14,383 bases of DNA from 2-02-FULL-66-22 sp964576535. Its GTDB lineage: Bacteria > Methylomirabilota > Methylomirabilia > Methylomirabilales > 2-02-FULL-66-22. Position numbers and translations under genes: made by a program. Below, one piece after another: positions 1 through 4,455 of the stretch. The notes below the pieces were generated by a model. It did no database searches, had not been told where the DNA came from, and saw nothing but the letters and a program-made list of their open reading frames with translations. The stretch lies in the NCBI GenBank assembly GCA_964576535.1, contig CAZNWB010000079.1, positions 1-14,383 of the forward strand. The letters are read 5' to 3'. Numbering within the stretch: the first letter of the stretch is position 1; every line of letters begins with the position of its first letter.

Positions 1-10
1 TCCCTGGTGT

Positions 11-28
11 GGATCTCGGCTGAGATCC
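11..28. repeat. short perfect hairpin, function unknown
   Basis: GGATCTC (11-17) and GAGATCC (22-28) form a 7-bp stem with a GGCT loop. No T-run follows on either strand, so it is not a convincing terminator. It lies in the gene-less first 222 bases, just left of a possible integron recombination site. Confidence 0.4.
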
Positions 29-39
29 GACACGTCATA

Positions 40-208
40 ACTTAACTGAGTAATAATAAGATGCTGCGATAAAATGACATCAAGCGGCAGAGAGGCCCGA
101 GAATTCACGGCTTGCGTCCCACTACCTCCGCCTATGAACGCGCGTGTTATCCCGACAGGCATTCCGGCTTTTCGTTCTTATGCGGACCCATATACTCAAT
201 AGTTCGGT
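40..208 (+). other. possible attC (or attI side) upstream of cassette A
   Basis: The 7-mer GTTCGGT at 202-208 is the start junction of cassette A, so a recombination site should end here. A full-consensus R''-type box (RYYYAAC; here ACTTAAC) sits at 40-46. It is followed by TGAGT (47-51) and ATA (53-55), which can pair with TATACTCA (191-198) leaving A52 unpaired; ATAAGA (56-61) can pair with TCTTAT (176-181). At 169 nt it would be a long attC with a weak inner fold. It could equally be part of an attI region whose integrase lies outside the window. No gene is visible in 1-222. Confidence 0.25.
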
Positions 209-618
209 CAGAGAGATGAGATATGGCGGAATACGGTGAATGGAATCGCAAAGGGGCAACCCTTAGCGACATAACGGCCAAGAAGGAATATGGAGTGAGC
301 CAGGCCTTTATTGTGAAGGGCATCCGTGCTGGCAAACTTGAATACCGAGACGGAGTGATATGGGGCAATCCATATCTTAGGGTCTTAAGGAGTCAACTCG
401 ATCAGTACATCGCTGAAGAGCTTGGCGCGGATTGTTTGTCGAGCGGAAAGAACCAGACAGAGTTGCGCAAGATCAAGAAAGAAATGGCCGACCTGAAAAA
501 GAGACTGGACGAGCTTCAGGCTCGAAGGACAGAAATCGAGAAGGCCATAAGGAAGTCGCCGACCGAACCAGCGGGTACAGGCGACGGCGCCAAAGCGCGC
601 CGCGCCTGACCCGGAACG
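203..618 (+). mobile_element. integron-type gene cassette A (small putative DNA-binding protein)
   Basis: The unit begins at G202|TTCGGT and ends at G618, the crossover G of the attC at 562-624. The R'' box ACCGAAC (562-568) is the exact complement of GTTCGGT (202-208). That is expected when a circular cassette closes so that its end G joins its own TTCGGT start. The single CDS lies in the same orientation as the attC and fills almost the whole 416-bp unit, as is normal for cassettes. The sequence is visibly richer in A and T than the housekeeping block on the right. No integrase is in view. Confidence 0.6.
223..609 (+). CDS. small putative DNA-binding protein with C-terminal coiled coil
   Basis: A 128-residue protein that I cannot assign to a named family with certainty. 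Residues about 12-65 look like an excisionase/MerR-type helix-turn-helix: a stretch with YGVSQAFIVKGIRAGKLEYR, then a hydrophobic wing and RVLRSQLDQYI, the pattern of proteins that read a short DNA site. Residues about 77-112 are a Lys/Glu-rich heptad-like helix that probably forms a coiled coil or dimerises. The tail is short, basic and disordered. The start is ATG 223 with a purine-rich AGAGAGATGAG just upstream; a TATACT -10-like hexamer at 191-196 lacks a good -35. The 3' end of the gene overlaps the attC site, so the last 16 codons are shaped by the recombination site. DNA binding is inferred from pattern, not shown. Confidence 0.65.
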   Translation: MAEYGEWNRKGATLSDITAKKEYGVSQAFIVKGIRAGKLEYRDGVIWGNPYLRVLRSQLDQYIAEELGADCLSSGKNQTELRKIKKEMADLKKRLDELQARRTEIEKAIRKSPTEPAGTGDGAKARRA

Positions 619-624
619 TTCGGC
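562..624 (+). other. attC recombination site of cassette A
   Basis: Textbook architecture over 63 nt. The R'' box is ACCGAAC (562-568) and the R' box GTTCGGC (618-624). Between them, GGGT (573-576), CAGGCG (578-583) and CGGCGC (585-590) pair perfectly with GCGCCG (597-602), CGCCTG (603-608) and ACCC (609-612). This gives 16 bp with A577 and A584 left extrahelical on the same arm, plus a 6-nt loop (591-596). Short unpaired spacers (569-572 and 613-617) separate stem and boxes. Two extrahelical bases on one arm set strand choice in known attC sites. The R boxes differ from RYYYAAC/GTTRRRY at one position each. Confidence 0.7.
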
Positions 625-1870
625 GTCGGCTCTGAGGTCGCCTTGCGGGGAATGGCGGTTTAACGAAACTCGTCGTCGGAGATAAACCTTATGCCTGACC
701 ACACTCGTCCAGGTCTCCGGTCGCTCGTCGTACGGTCCGTGTTCATCGTTTCCGTAGCGCTCGGCATGCTCGCCGCTCCCCTCCTGGCCGCCTCGCAGCC
801 GCCCCAGAAGGTATTTCGCGTCGGTCACCTGTCGGCGGGCGGGCGGACGCCCGACGGTGGGCCGCCCGGCCTGCTCCGGGAGGGTTTGCGAGGGCTCGGC
901 TATGTCGAGGGCCAGAACGTCGCGTACGAGGCACGCTTTGCCGAAGGCAAGGCGGAGCGGCTCCCCGGCCTGGCGGCGGAGCTTGTGCGGCTCAAGGTCG
1001 ACATCATCGTGGCGCAAGGGGGACCGGCGGCGGAGGCGGCGAAGCAGGCGAGCTCGACCATTCCGATCGTCATGGCGCCCGCCGCGGGGGACGCCGTGGC
1101 TGCCGGGTTGATCGCGAGCCTCGCGCGTCCGGGCGGGAACGTCACCGGATTGACCGACGAGTCCGTTCAGCGCAGCGCCAAGCGGATGGAGCTCCTGAAG
1201 GAAGCGGTGCCGAAGGCGGCGCTGATCGCCGTCCTCTGGAACGCGAACGATCAGGGCATGACGCTCCGTTACCGCGAGATCGAGAAGGCGGCGCGGATCC
1301 TCCACGTGGAGGTGCAGGCGCTCGGCGTGCGCGAGCCCGATGATTTCGCCGTCGCGTTTTCTACGATGACGCGCCGCCGCCCAGACGCCATGTTCCTGGT
1401 GGCGGATGCGCTCACGGTCATGAACCGTAAACGACTCGTCGAGTTCGCGGCAACGCACCGCATTCCCGCCATGTACGAGTGGAGCTTCATCGTCCACGAG
1501 GGCGGGCTGATGTCGTACGGGCCCAGCTTCGAGGACGGGTTCCGTCAGGCCGCGCTCTACATTGATCGAATCTTCAAGGGCGCGAAACCGGCCGACTTGC
1601 CGGCGCAACAGCCGACGAGGTACTACCTCGCCGTCAATCTCAAGACGGCGGCGACGCTGGGACTGACGATTCCGCCCTCGCTGATGCTCCGGACGGATGA
1701 CGTGGTCCAGTAGGCAGCATCAGCGGCCCCTACGGCGCGTGCTCCACATTCCGGGCGCGGCGGCCGACGGCAGTGAGCGCCGAACAAGCCGCTCCAGCCG
1801 ACGAGCCGCGCAACACGCGGCGTGGGCCGCCACAGGGGAGCGCGCGCGGGCTCGCGGCTGAGCGGCAGCG
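619..1870 (+). mobile_element. integron-type gene cassette B (solute-binding protein)
   Basis: Begins at G618|TTCGGC and ends at G1870 of the next attC-like site. The R'' box GCCGAAC (1779-1785) is the exact complement of GTTCGGC (618-624). The one CDS (691-1713) is in the expected orientation, with 65 nt between CDS stop and R''. The junction after G1870 reads ATGCGC rather than TTRRRY, so the right neighbour is either a degenerate cassette or non-cassette DNA. At 1252 bp it is large for a cassette but within the known range. Confidence 0.5.
691..1713 (+). CDS. ABC-type solute-binding protein, TrpX-like (ABC_sub_bind family)
   Basis: A 340-residue secreted binding protein of the family described by Pfam PF04392, the periplasmic subunit of TrpXYZ-like importers; the ligand is not predictable. 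Residues about 9-34 are a Sec signal peptide: basic start, hydrophobic core VFIVSVALGMLAAPLLA, and a likely cut after LAA or LAAS; there is no lipobox Cys. The mature part starts with the family-typical RVGHLS strand and contains GLGYVEGQNV, ARPGGNVTGLT (about 147-157) and the C-terminal YYLAVNLKTAATLGLTIPPS. Length is normal and the gene looks intact. The start at ATG 691 is supported by CGGAG about 9 nt upstream. No permease or ATPase gene is nearby; such orphan family members are common in soil lineages. It is the only gene of cassette B. Confidence 0.9.
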   Translation: MPDHTRPGLRSLVVRSVFIVSVALGMLAAPLLAASQPPQKVFRVGHLSAGGRTPDGGPPGLLREGLRGLGYVEGQNVAYEARFAEGKAERLPGLAAELVRLKVDIIVAQGGPAAEAAKQASSTIPIVMAPAAGDAVAAGLIASLARPGGNVTGLTDESVQRSAKRMELLKEAVPKAALIAVLWNANDQGMTLRYREIEKAARILHVEVQALGVREPDDFAVAFSTMTRRRPDAMFLVADALTVMNRKRLVEFAATHRIPAMYEWSFIVHEGGLMSYGPSFEDGFRQAALYIDRIFKGAKPADLPAQQPTRYYLAVNLKTAATLGLTIPPSLMLRTDDVVQ

Positions 1871-1876
1871 ATGCGC
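1779..1876 (+). other. attC-like site of cassette B, degenerate right box
   Basis: The R'' box is GCCGAAC (1779-1785). GCCGCTC (1788-1794), AGCCG (1796-1800) and CGAGCC (1802-1807) pair with GGCTCG (1849-1854), CGGCT (1855-1859) and GAGCGGC (1860-1866). C1795 and A1801 are left extrahelical on the left arm, the same arm as in the site at 562-624. The terminal loop region (1808-1848) is GC-rich and can fold further. The right box GATGCGC (1870-1876) matches GTTRRRY at only 5 of 7 positions, so the site may be inactive now. Confidence 0.5.
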
Positions 1877-2007
1877 CGACGCGAGCGCTCGCCGCGCCGA
1901 GTGGTGGACACCTTCGAGCCAGGCCGTTGAGTTGGTAACCGAGAGCCGCCCGGGTGCCCCATGGTAGCCTCTCACCGGCCCGGCGGCACCTAGCAGTCGG
2001 CGCATCG
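1869..2007. repeat. 139-bp gene-less unit bounded by a 12-bp perfect inverted repeat
   Basis: CGATGCGCCGAC (1869-1880) is exactly repeated in inverse at 1996-2007. The interval has no credible CDS on either strand, and 1881-1892 (GCGAGCGCTCGC) is itself a perfect palindrome. Right after it, GCGGCG and CGCCGC (about 2012-2029) form another hairpin. It could be a gene-less degenerate cassette (start ATGCGC after G1870, complementary box GCGCATC at 2001-2007), a MITE-like remnant, or a structured RNA. The whole gap from 1714 to 2135 holds only the attC-like site, this unit and the left end of the transposase element. Confidence 0.4.
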
Positions 2008-2035
2008 GGGGGGCGGCGCGGGGACGCCGCGTGCT

Positions 2036-2070
2036 GTAATGCGTAATGCGGGACGTCAGTAATGCGGGAC
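2036..2070 (+). repeat. clustered GTAATGCGGGAC repeats at left end of transposase element
   Basis: GTAATGC (2036-2042) is followed at once by GTAATGCGGGAC (2043-2054), four spacer bases, and GTAATGCGGGAC again (2059-2070). The same 12-mer occurs twice in direct tandem at 2476-2487 and 2488-2499, and once inverted with one change at 3558-3569. It is the outer part of the terminal repeat of the RayT element, and these extra copies mark past end-joining or repeated insertion at the left side. Confidence 0.75.
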
Positions 2071-2475
2071 GTTGTTGACTCAGTGGACTAATCCTACTAC
2101 GCTCCCCCCCGTCAGAGAGGAGGCCGAGACCGGCGATGCCCCGGCAGGCGCGACTCGATGCCCCCGGCACCCTGCACCACGTCATCCTCCGCGGACTGGA
2201 GCGCAGGCAGATCGTCGCCGATGGCGACGACCGGGAGGCGTTCGTGGCGCGACTGGGCGTGGTCGCAGCGGCCACCGGAACCACCCTCTATGCGTGGGCG
2301 CTGCTGCCCAACCATGCCCACCTGCTGCTCCGGAGCGGGCCCCAGGGCCTCCCGCAGTTCATGCGTCGGCTCCTCACCGGCTATGCCCTCGCCTACAACC
2401 GCCGCCATCGCCGCGTCGGCCACCTCTTCCAGAACCGGTACAAGTCCATCGTGGTCGAGGAGGACGCCTACTTCC
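2059..2475 (+). mobile_element. truncated copy of the RayT element (left 417 bp only)
   Basis: This segment repeats 2488-2904 with one visible difference (A2096 versus G2525). It carries the left terminal repeat, the leader with ribosome binding site, and the first 113 codons of the transposase. It breaks off in the middle of the codon after TACTTC and runs straight into a GTAATGCGGGAC 12-mer and the full-length element. The missing right part is not found after the second element, so this is a partial tandem duplication, not one element split by another. Collapse or misassembly is possible because the scaffold contains a gap elsewhere. Confidence 0.8.
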
Positions 2476-2507
2476 GTAATGCGGGACGTAATGCGGGACG
2501 TTGTTGA
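2136..2507 (+). pseudogene. truncated RayT transposase (N-terminal 113 codons)
   Basis: Residues 1-113 are identical to the first 113 residues of the full-length transposase downstream, including the HUH-type PNHAHLLL motif. The frame then reads through two tandem GTAATGCGGGAC units as RNAGRNAGRC and stops at 2505-2507 inside the next terminal repeat. It lacks the conserved helix ELVRYLHLNPLRARL and the whole C-terminal helix-turn-helix, so it should not be an active transposase. It keeps the ribosome binding site, so a short protein could still be made and might act as a dominant-negative binder; that is speculation. Confidence 0.85.
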
Positions 2508-2518
2508 CTCAGTGGACT
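2487..2518 (+). repeat. left terminal inverted repeat of RayT element
   Basis: This 32-bp sequence is matched in inverse at 3539-3570 with one mismatch (base 2493). An additional copy belonging to the truncated element lies at 2059-2089 (its first base differs in context). The TTGACT inside it can serve as a -35 box for the transposase gene. Confidence 0.85.
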
Positions 2519-2532
2519 AATCCTGCTACGCT
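2504..2532 (+). promoter_or_regulatory. candidate promoter for the RayT transposase
   Basis: TTGACT (2504-2509), a 17-nt spacer, then TACGCT (2527-2532). The -35 lies in the terminal repeat and the -10 is weak (3 of 6). The same arrangement exists for the truncated copy at 2075-2103. A good ribosome binding site, AGGAGG (2547-2552), follows before ATG 2565. Confidence 0.35.
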
Positions 2533-2564
2533 CCCCCCCGTCAGAGAGGAGGCCGAGACCGGCG

Positions 2565-3548
2565 ATGCCCCGGCAGGCGCGACTCGATGCCCCCGGCACC
2601 CTGCACCACGTCATCCTCCGCGGACTGGAGCGCAGGCAGATCGTCGCCGATGGCGACGACCGGGAGGCGTTCGTGGCGCGACTGGGCGTGGTCGCAGCGG
2701 CCACCGGAACCACCCTCTATGCGTGGGCGCTGCTGCCCAACCATGCCCACCTGCTGCTCCGGAGCGGGCCCCAGGGCCTCCCGCAGTTCATGCGTCGGCT
2801 CCTCACCGGCTATGCCCTCGCCTACAACCGCCGCCATCGCCGCGTCGGCCACCTCTTCCAGAACCGGTACAAGTCCATCGTGGTCGAGGAGGACGCCTAC
2901 TTCCGGGAGCTGGTCCGCTACCTGCACCTCAATCCCCTACGGGCGCGCCTCGTGCCCGATCTGGCCCAGCTGGACCGGTATCCGTGGTGCGGCCATGCGG
3001 GGCTCCTGGGCCGCGGGACGCCCCCGTGGCAGGATCGCGCCTACGTCCTGGCCTGGTTCGGGCGGACCGAGCGCGCCGCGGTCCGGGCCTACCGCGCGTT
3101 CCTACACGAGGGGATCCCGCAAGGCCGACGGCCCGAGTTGGTGGGCGGGGGGCTGGTCCGGTCCCTGGGCGGGTGGGGAGCGGTCCGGGCTATCCGCCAG
3201 CGAGCGGACCGCGTCCTCGCGGATGAGCGCGTCCTGGGCACCGGTCCGTTCGTGGAGCGGATGCTGGCCGCTGGCGATGCACGGCAGCGGGCGCAACGGG
3301 CTCGGGGACAACGACTCCGGGAGGCTCAGGCGATCATTCGCCGCTGCTGCCGGCGGGAGCACATCGGGCTCGAAGAGCTCCGGATGGGGAGCCGTCGTCG
3401 TCGGATCGCGGCCGTGCGGAGAGGCTTGGCGGTGAACTTGGTCACCCGACTCGGCCTCTCCCTCGCCGAGGCGGCGCGGCAGCTCGGGATCTCGACGTCG
3501 GGGATTGCCAAGGCGGTCGCGCGGGCAGAGCAACCAGAAGTCCACTGA
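2565..3548 (+). CDS. REP-associated tyrosine transposase (RayT / Y1_Tnp) with C-terminal HTH
   Basis: A 327-residue HUH-superfamily transposase that would nick and rejoin single-stranded DNA at hairpins. It begins with the family signature PRQARLDAPGTLHHVILRG. It has the metal-binding HUH motif as PNHAHLLL (about 58-65), then AYNRRHRRVGHLFQNRYKS (about 86-104) and ELVRYLHLNPLRARL (about 114-128), the conserved region that carries the catalytic-tyrosine helix in this family. The C-terminal third is Arg-rich and ends in a helix-turn-helix, LSLAEAARQLGISTSGIAKA (about 300-319), resembling a DnaA-C-like DNA-binding domain. AGGAGG lies 12 nt before ATG 2565. The gene looks intact and is longer than minimal RayT proteins because of the C-terminal extension. 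Family assignment is firm; activity is not known. Confidence 0.92.
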   Translation: MPRQARLDAPGTLHHVILRGLERRQIVADGDDREAFVARLGVVAAATGTTLYAWALLPNHAHLLLRSGPQGLPQFMRRLLTGYALAYNRRHRRVGHLFQNRYKSIVVEEDAYFRELVRYLHLNPLRARLVPDLAQLDRYPWCGHAGLLGRGTPPWQDRAYVLAWFGRTERAAVRAYRAFLHEGIPQGRRPELVGGGLVRSLGGWGAVRAIRQRADRVLADERVLGTGPFVERMLAAGDARQRAQRARGQRLREAQAIIRRCCRREHIGLEELRMGSRRRRIAAVRRGLAVNLVTRLGLSLAEAARQLGISTSGIAKAVARAEQPEVH

Positions 3549-3570
3549 GTCAACAACGTCCCGGATTACG
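3539..3570 (-). repeat. right terminal inverted repeat of RayT element
   Basis: Inverse of 2487-2518 with one mismatch (position 3564). It contains the last codons and the stop of the transposase gene. Its outermost base, G3570, is also the crossover G of the GTTGGGC box that begins cassette C. Confidence 0.85.
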
Positions 3571-3635
3571 TTGGGCAGCCGAGGTCTGAGGGCCTCGCCG
3601 CATAGGCCCAGCCAGCTTCACAGCATTTTCGCCGT

Positions 3636-3664
3636 TTGACACCGCCGCAAGATCTGACTAGAAT
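3636..3664 (+). promoter_or_regulatory. sigma-70-type promoter of the toxin-antitoxin pair
   Basis: Perfect -35 TTGACA (3636-3641), 17-nt spacer, and -10 TAGAAT (3659-3664, 5 of 6). The expected start of transcription is about 3671, only about 4 nt before the likely toxin start ATG 3675. The message would therefore be leaderless or nearly so, which agrees with the lack of a ribosome binding site there. Confidence 0.7.
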
Positions 3665-3674
3665 CATAGTCAAG

Positions 3675-4006
3675 ATGACGGCCAGCCAGAAATTCAGCCT
3701 GATCTACGCCCCGATCACCAAGGGTCACCTTCGCGCTATCGAGTCGAGATACTACTCGCTCATCCGCAAGGAAATCGAAACACAGTTGCTGCTCGAACCG
3801 GACGTGAAGACGCGCAACCGGAAACCCTTGAAGCGGCCTGTAATCTTCGGAGCCGCTCAGCCACTTGGGAAGTGCGCTTTGGCCTCCAGAACCGCTTCCG
3901 GGTGCTCTACCGGGTGAATCGAGAGGACATGCAGGTGAACATCTTGGCGATTGGCGAAAAAGAAGGCGAGCGTTTATGGGTTGGCGGAGAGGAGATCGAG
4001 CTATGA
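3675..4006 (+). pseudogene. RelE/ParE-family toxin, frameshifted
   Basis: Two frames together make one RelE/ParE toxin of about 110 residues. The first frame from ATG 3675 gives KFSLIYAPITKGHLRAIE and EPDVKTRNRKPLKRPVIFGA. The second frame, from about 3863, gives TWEVRFGLQNRFRVLYRV and ends GEKEGERLWVGGEEIEL with stop 4004-4006. The break is at 3851-3862, where AGCC occurs twice around GCTC; removing eight bases restores an uninterrupted product across the family-typical join (GA-TWE). The stop overlaps the antitoxin start (ATGA, 4003-4006), so the pair was translationally coupled. As read, the first frame continues to 3917 and makes a truncated protein without the C-terminal half. A sequencing or assembly error is the main alternative to true inactivation. 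Confidence 0.75.
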
Positions 4007-4266
4007 GAATTGCCTCGGTAGCGGATGTCAAAGCTAAATTGAGTGGTTTTATTGAGGCGAGCAAAGCCGGCCCGGTTGTCGTGACCAAGAAAGGCAAGCC
4101 TGTGGCGATTCTGTTAGCGATGCAGGACGAAGAGGAACTGGAGCGCATCCTGATGGCCTATTCGCCCAGACTGCAACGCATCCTGCAAAAGGCCGAGAAG
4201 CAGATCCAGGCGGGCAAGGGGATAAAGCACCAAGAGTTCTGGCAGGAGTTTGAAAGCAGGTCGTAA
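4003..4266 (+). CDS. Phd/YefM-family antitoxin
   Basis: An 87-residue antitoxin. The N-terminal MRIASVADVKAKLSGFIEAS, followed by GPVVVTKKGKPVAILLAM, is the Phd/YefM DNA-binding fold, which normally dimerises on its own promoter. The C-terminal part from about 45 (EELERIL to GIKHQEFWQEFE) is a charged helix expected to wrap the toxin. The start at ATG 4003 is chosen over a longer reading from 3865 because that extension overlaps the toxin frame, whereas ATG 4003 overlaps the toxin stop by ATGA. Gene order is toxin first, antitoxin second, as in several RelE/Phd cassette modules. It probably represses the promoter at 3636-3664; the partner toxin is frameshifted in this sequence. Confidence 0.88.
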   Translation: MRIASVADVKAKLSGFIEASKAGPVVVTKKGKPVAILLAMQDEEELERILMAYSPRLQRILQKAEKQIQAGKGIKHQEFWQEFESRS

Positions 4267-4281
4267 GGTTCATGCTCGGTT

Positions 4282-4341
4282 GCCCAACCACGCGCTGCAC
4301 CCAACTTGCCCACCTGCCCGGCTCCGGTGAGTTCGATGGAT
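4282..4341 (+). other. attC-like site of cassette C
   Basis: The R'' box GCCCAAC (4282-4288) matches consensus fully; the right box GATGGAT (4335-4341) matches GTTRRRY at 6 of 7 positions. Between them GCT-g-CACC (4294-4301) can pair with GGTGAGT (4326-4332), leaving one extrahelical G and one G-T pair. The inner part folds poorly (GCC/GGC only). It is 60 nt long, a normal attC size. The strongest support is that GCCCAAC complements the cassette start GTTGGGC at 3570-3576 exactly. Confidence 0.5.
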
Positions 4342-4394
4342 AGGGGACGATGGATACTTTTTGTACTTATTCCGGCCTCGCAACGGTAGGGGAC
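4341..4394. repeat. short direct repeats between array and terminator
   Basis: TAGGGGAC occurs at 4341-4348 and 4387-4394, and CGATGGATA at 4334-4342 and 4348-4356, around an A/T-rich patch (ACTTTTTGTACTTATT). This could be the worn end of another insertion or a duplicated recombination box. No gene lies between 4267 and 4455. Confidence 0.3.
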
Positions 4395-4395
4395 C

Positions 4396-4439
4396 AAAGA
4401 GAAAGAGGCCTCCACGTCGCACAGGGAGGCCTCTTATCT
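4396..4439 (-). terminator. rho-independent terminator of the recA-to-asd block
   Basis: On the minus strand AAGAGGCCTCC (4435-4425) pairs with GGAGGCCTCTT (4413-4403), an 11-bp perfect stem with an 11-nt loop. It can be lengthened by GAGA/TCTC around one bulged base, and is followed by TCTCTTT. It lies 17-20 nt after the asd stop. It has little T-tract on the plus strand side, so it mainly serves the minus-strand block. Confidence 0.8.
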
Positions 4440-4455
4440 CTGCTGTAAGCGTCCG

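Larger units (their letters stand above)
2487..3570 (+). mobile_element. RayT-type transposase element with 32-bp terminal inverted repeats
   Basis: The left end (2487-2518) and the inverted right end (3539-3570) match at 31 of 32 positions. The core GACGTTGTTGACTCAGTGG is identical in both. One gene fills the element. Its last codons and TGA stop (3546-3548) lie inside the right repeat. No clear target duplication is visible, in keeping with HUH transposases, which do not make them. The right repeat ends exactly at G3570, the base that starts cassette C. Y1 transposases of the RayT group are usually immobile domesticated genes linked to REP palindromes, so long terminal repeats are notable here. 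Confidence 0.75.
3571..4335 (+). mobile_element. integron-type gene cassette C (toxin-antitoxin)
   Basis: Starts at G3570|TTGGGC, a full-consensus GTTRRRY box (3570-3576). It ends at G4335 of an attC-like site whose R'' box GCCCAAC (4282-4288) is the exact complement and a full RYYYAAC match. It holds a RelE/ParE-type toxin gene (broken), a Phd/YefM antitoxin and their own promoter. Toxin-antitoxin cassettes with their own promoters are typical of chromosomal integrons, where they are thought to stabilise the array. The segment is visibly less GC-rich than its surroundings. The 65 bases before the promoter contain a small GC hairpin and no gene. Confidence 0.6.

Noticed and set aside
2036..2499. 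CRISPR-like array from repeated GTAATGCGGGAC
   Set aside because: Repeats are 12 bp, unevenly spaced or directly tandem, and are explained by the ends of the transposase element.
2501..3226. Plus-strand frame overlapping the RayT gene
   Set aside because: Pro/Arg/Gly-rich shadow of the transposase frame with no recognisable family features.
3865..4002. Longer N terminus for the antitoxin
   Set aside because: It lies in a third frame through the toxin C-terminal region; ATG 4003 gives the correct Phd/YefM N terminus and an ATGA overlap.
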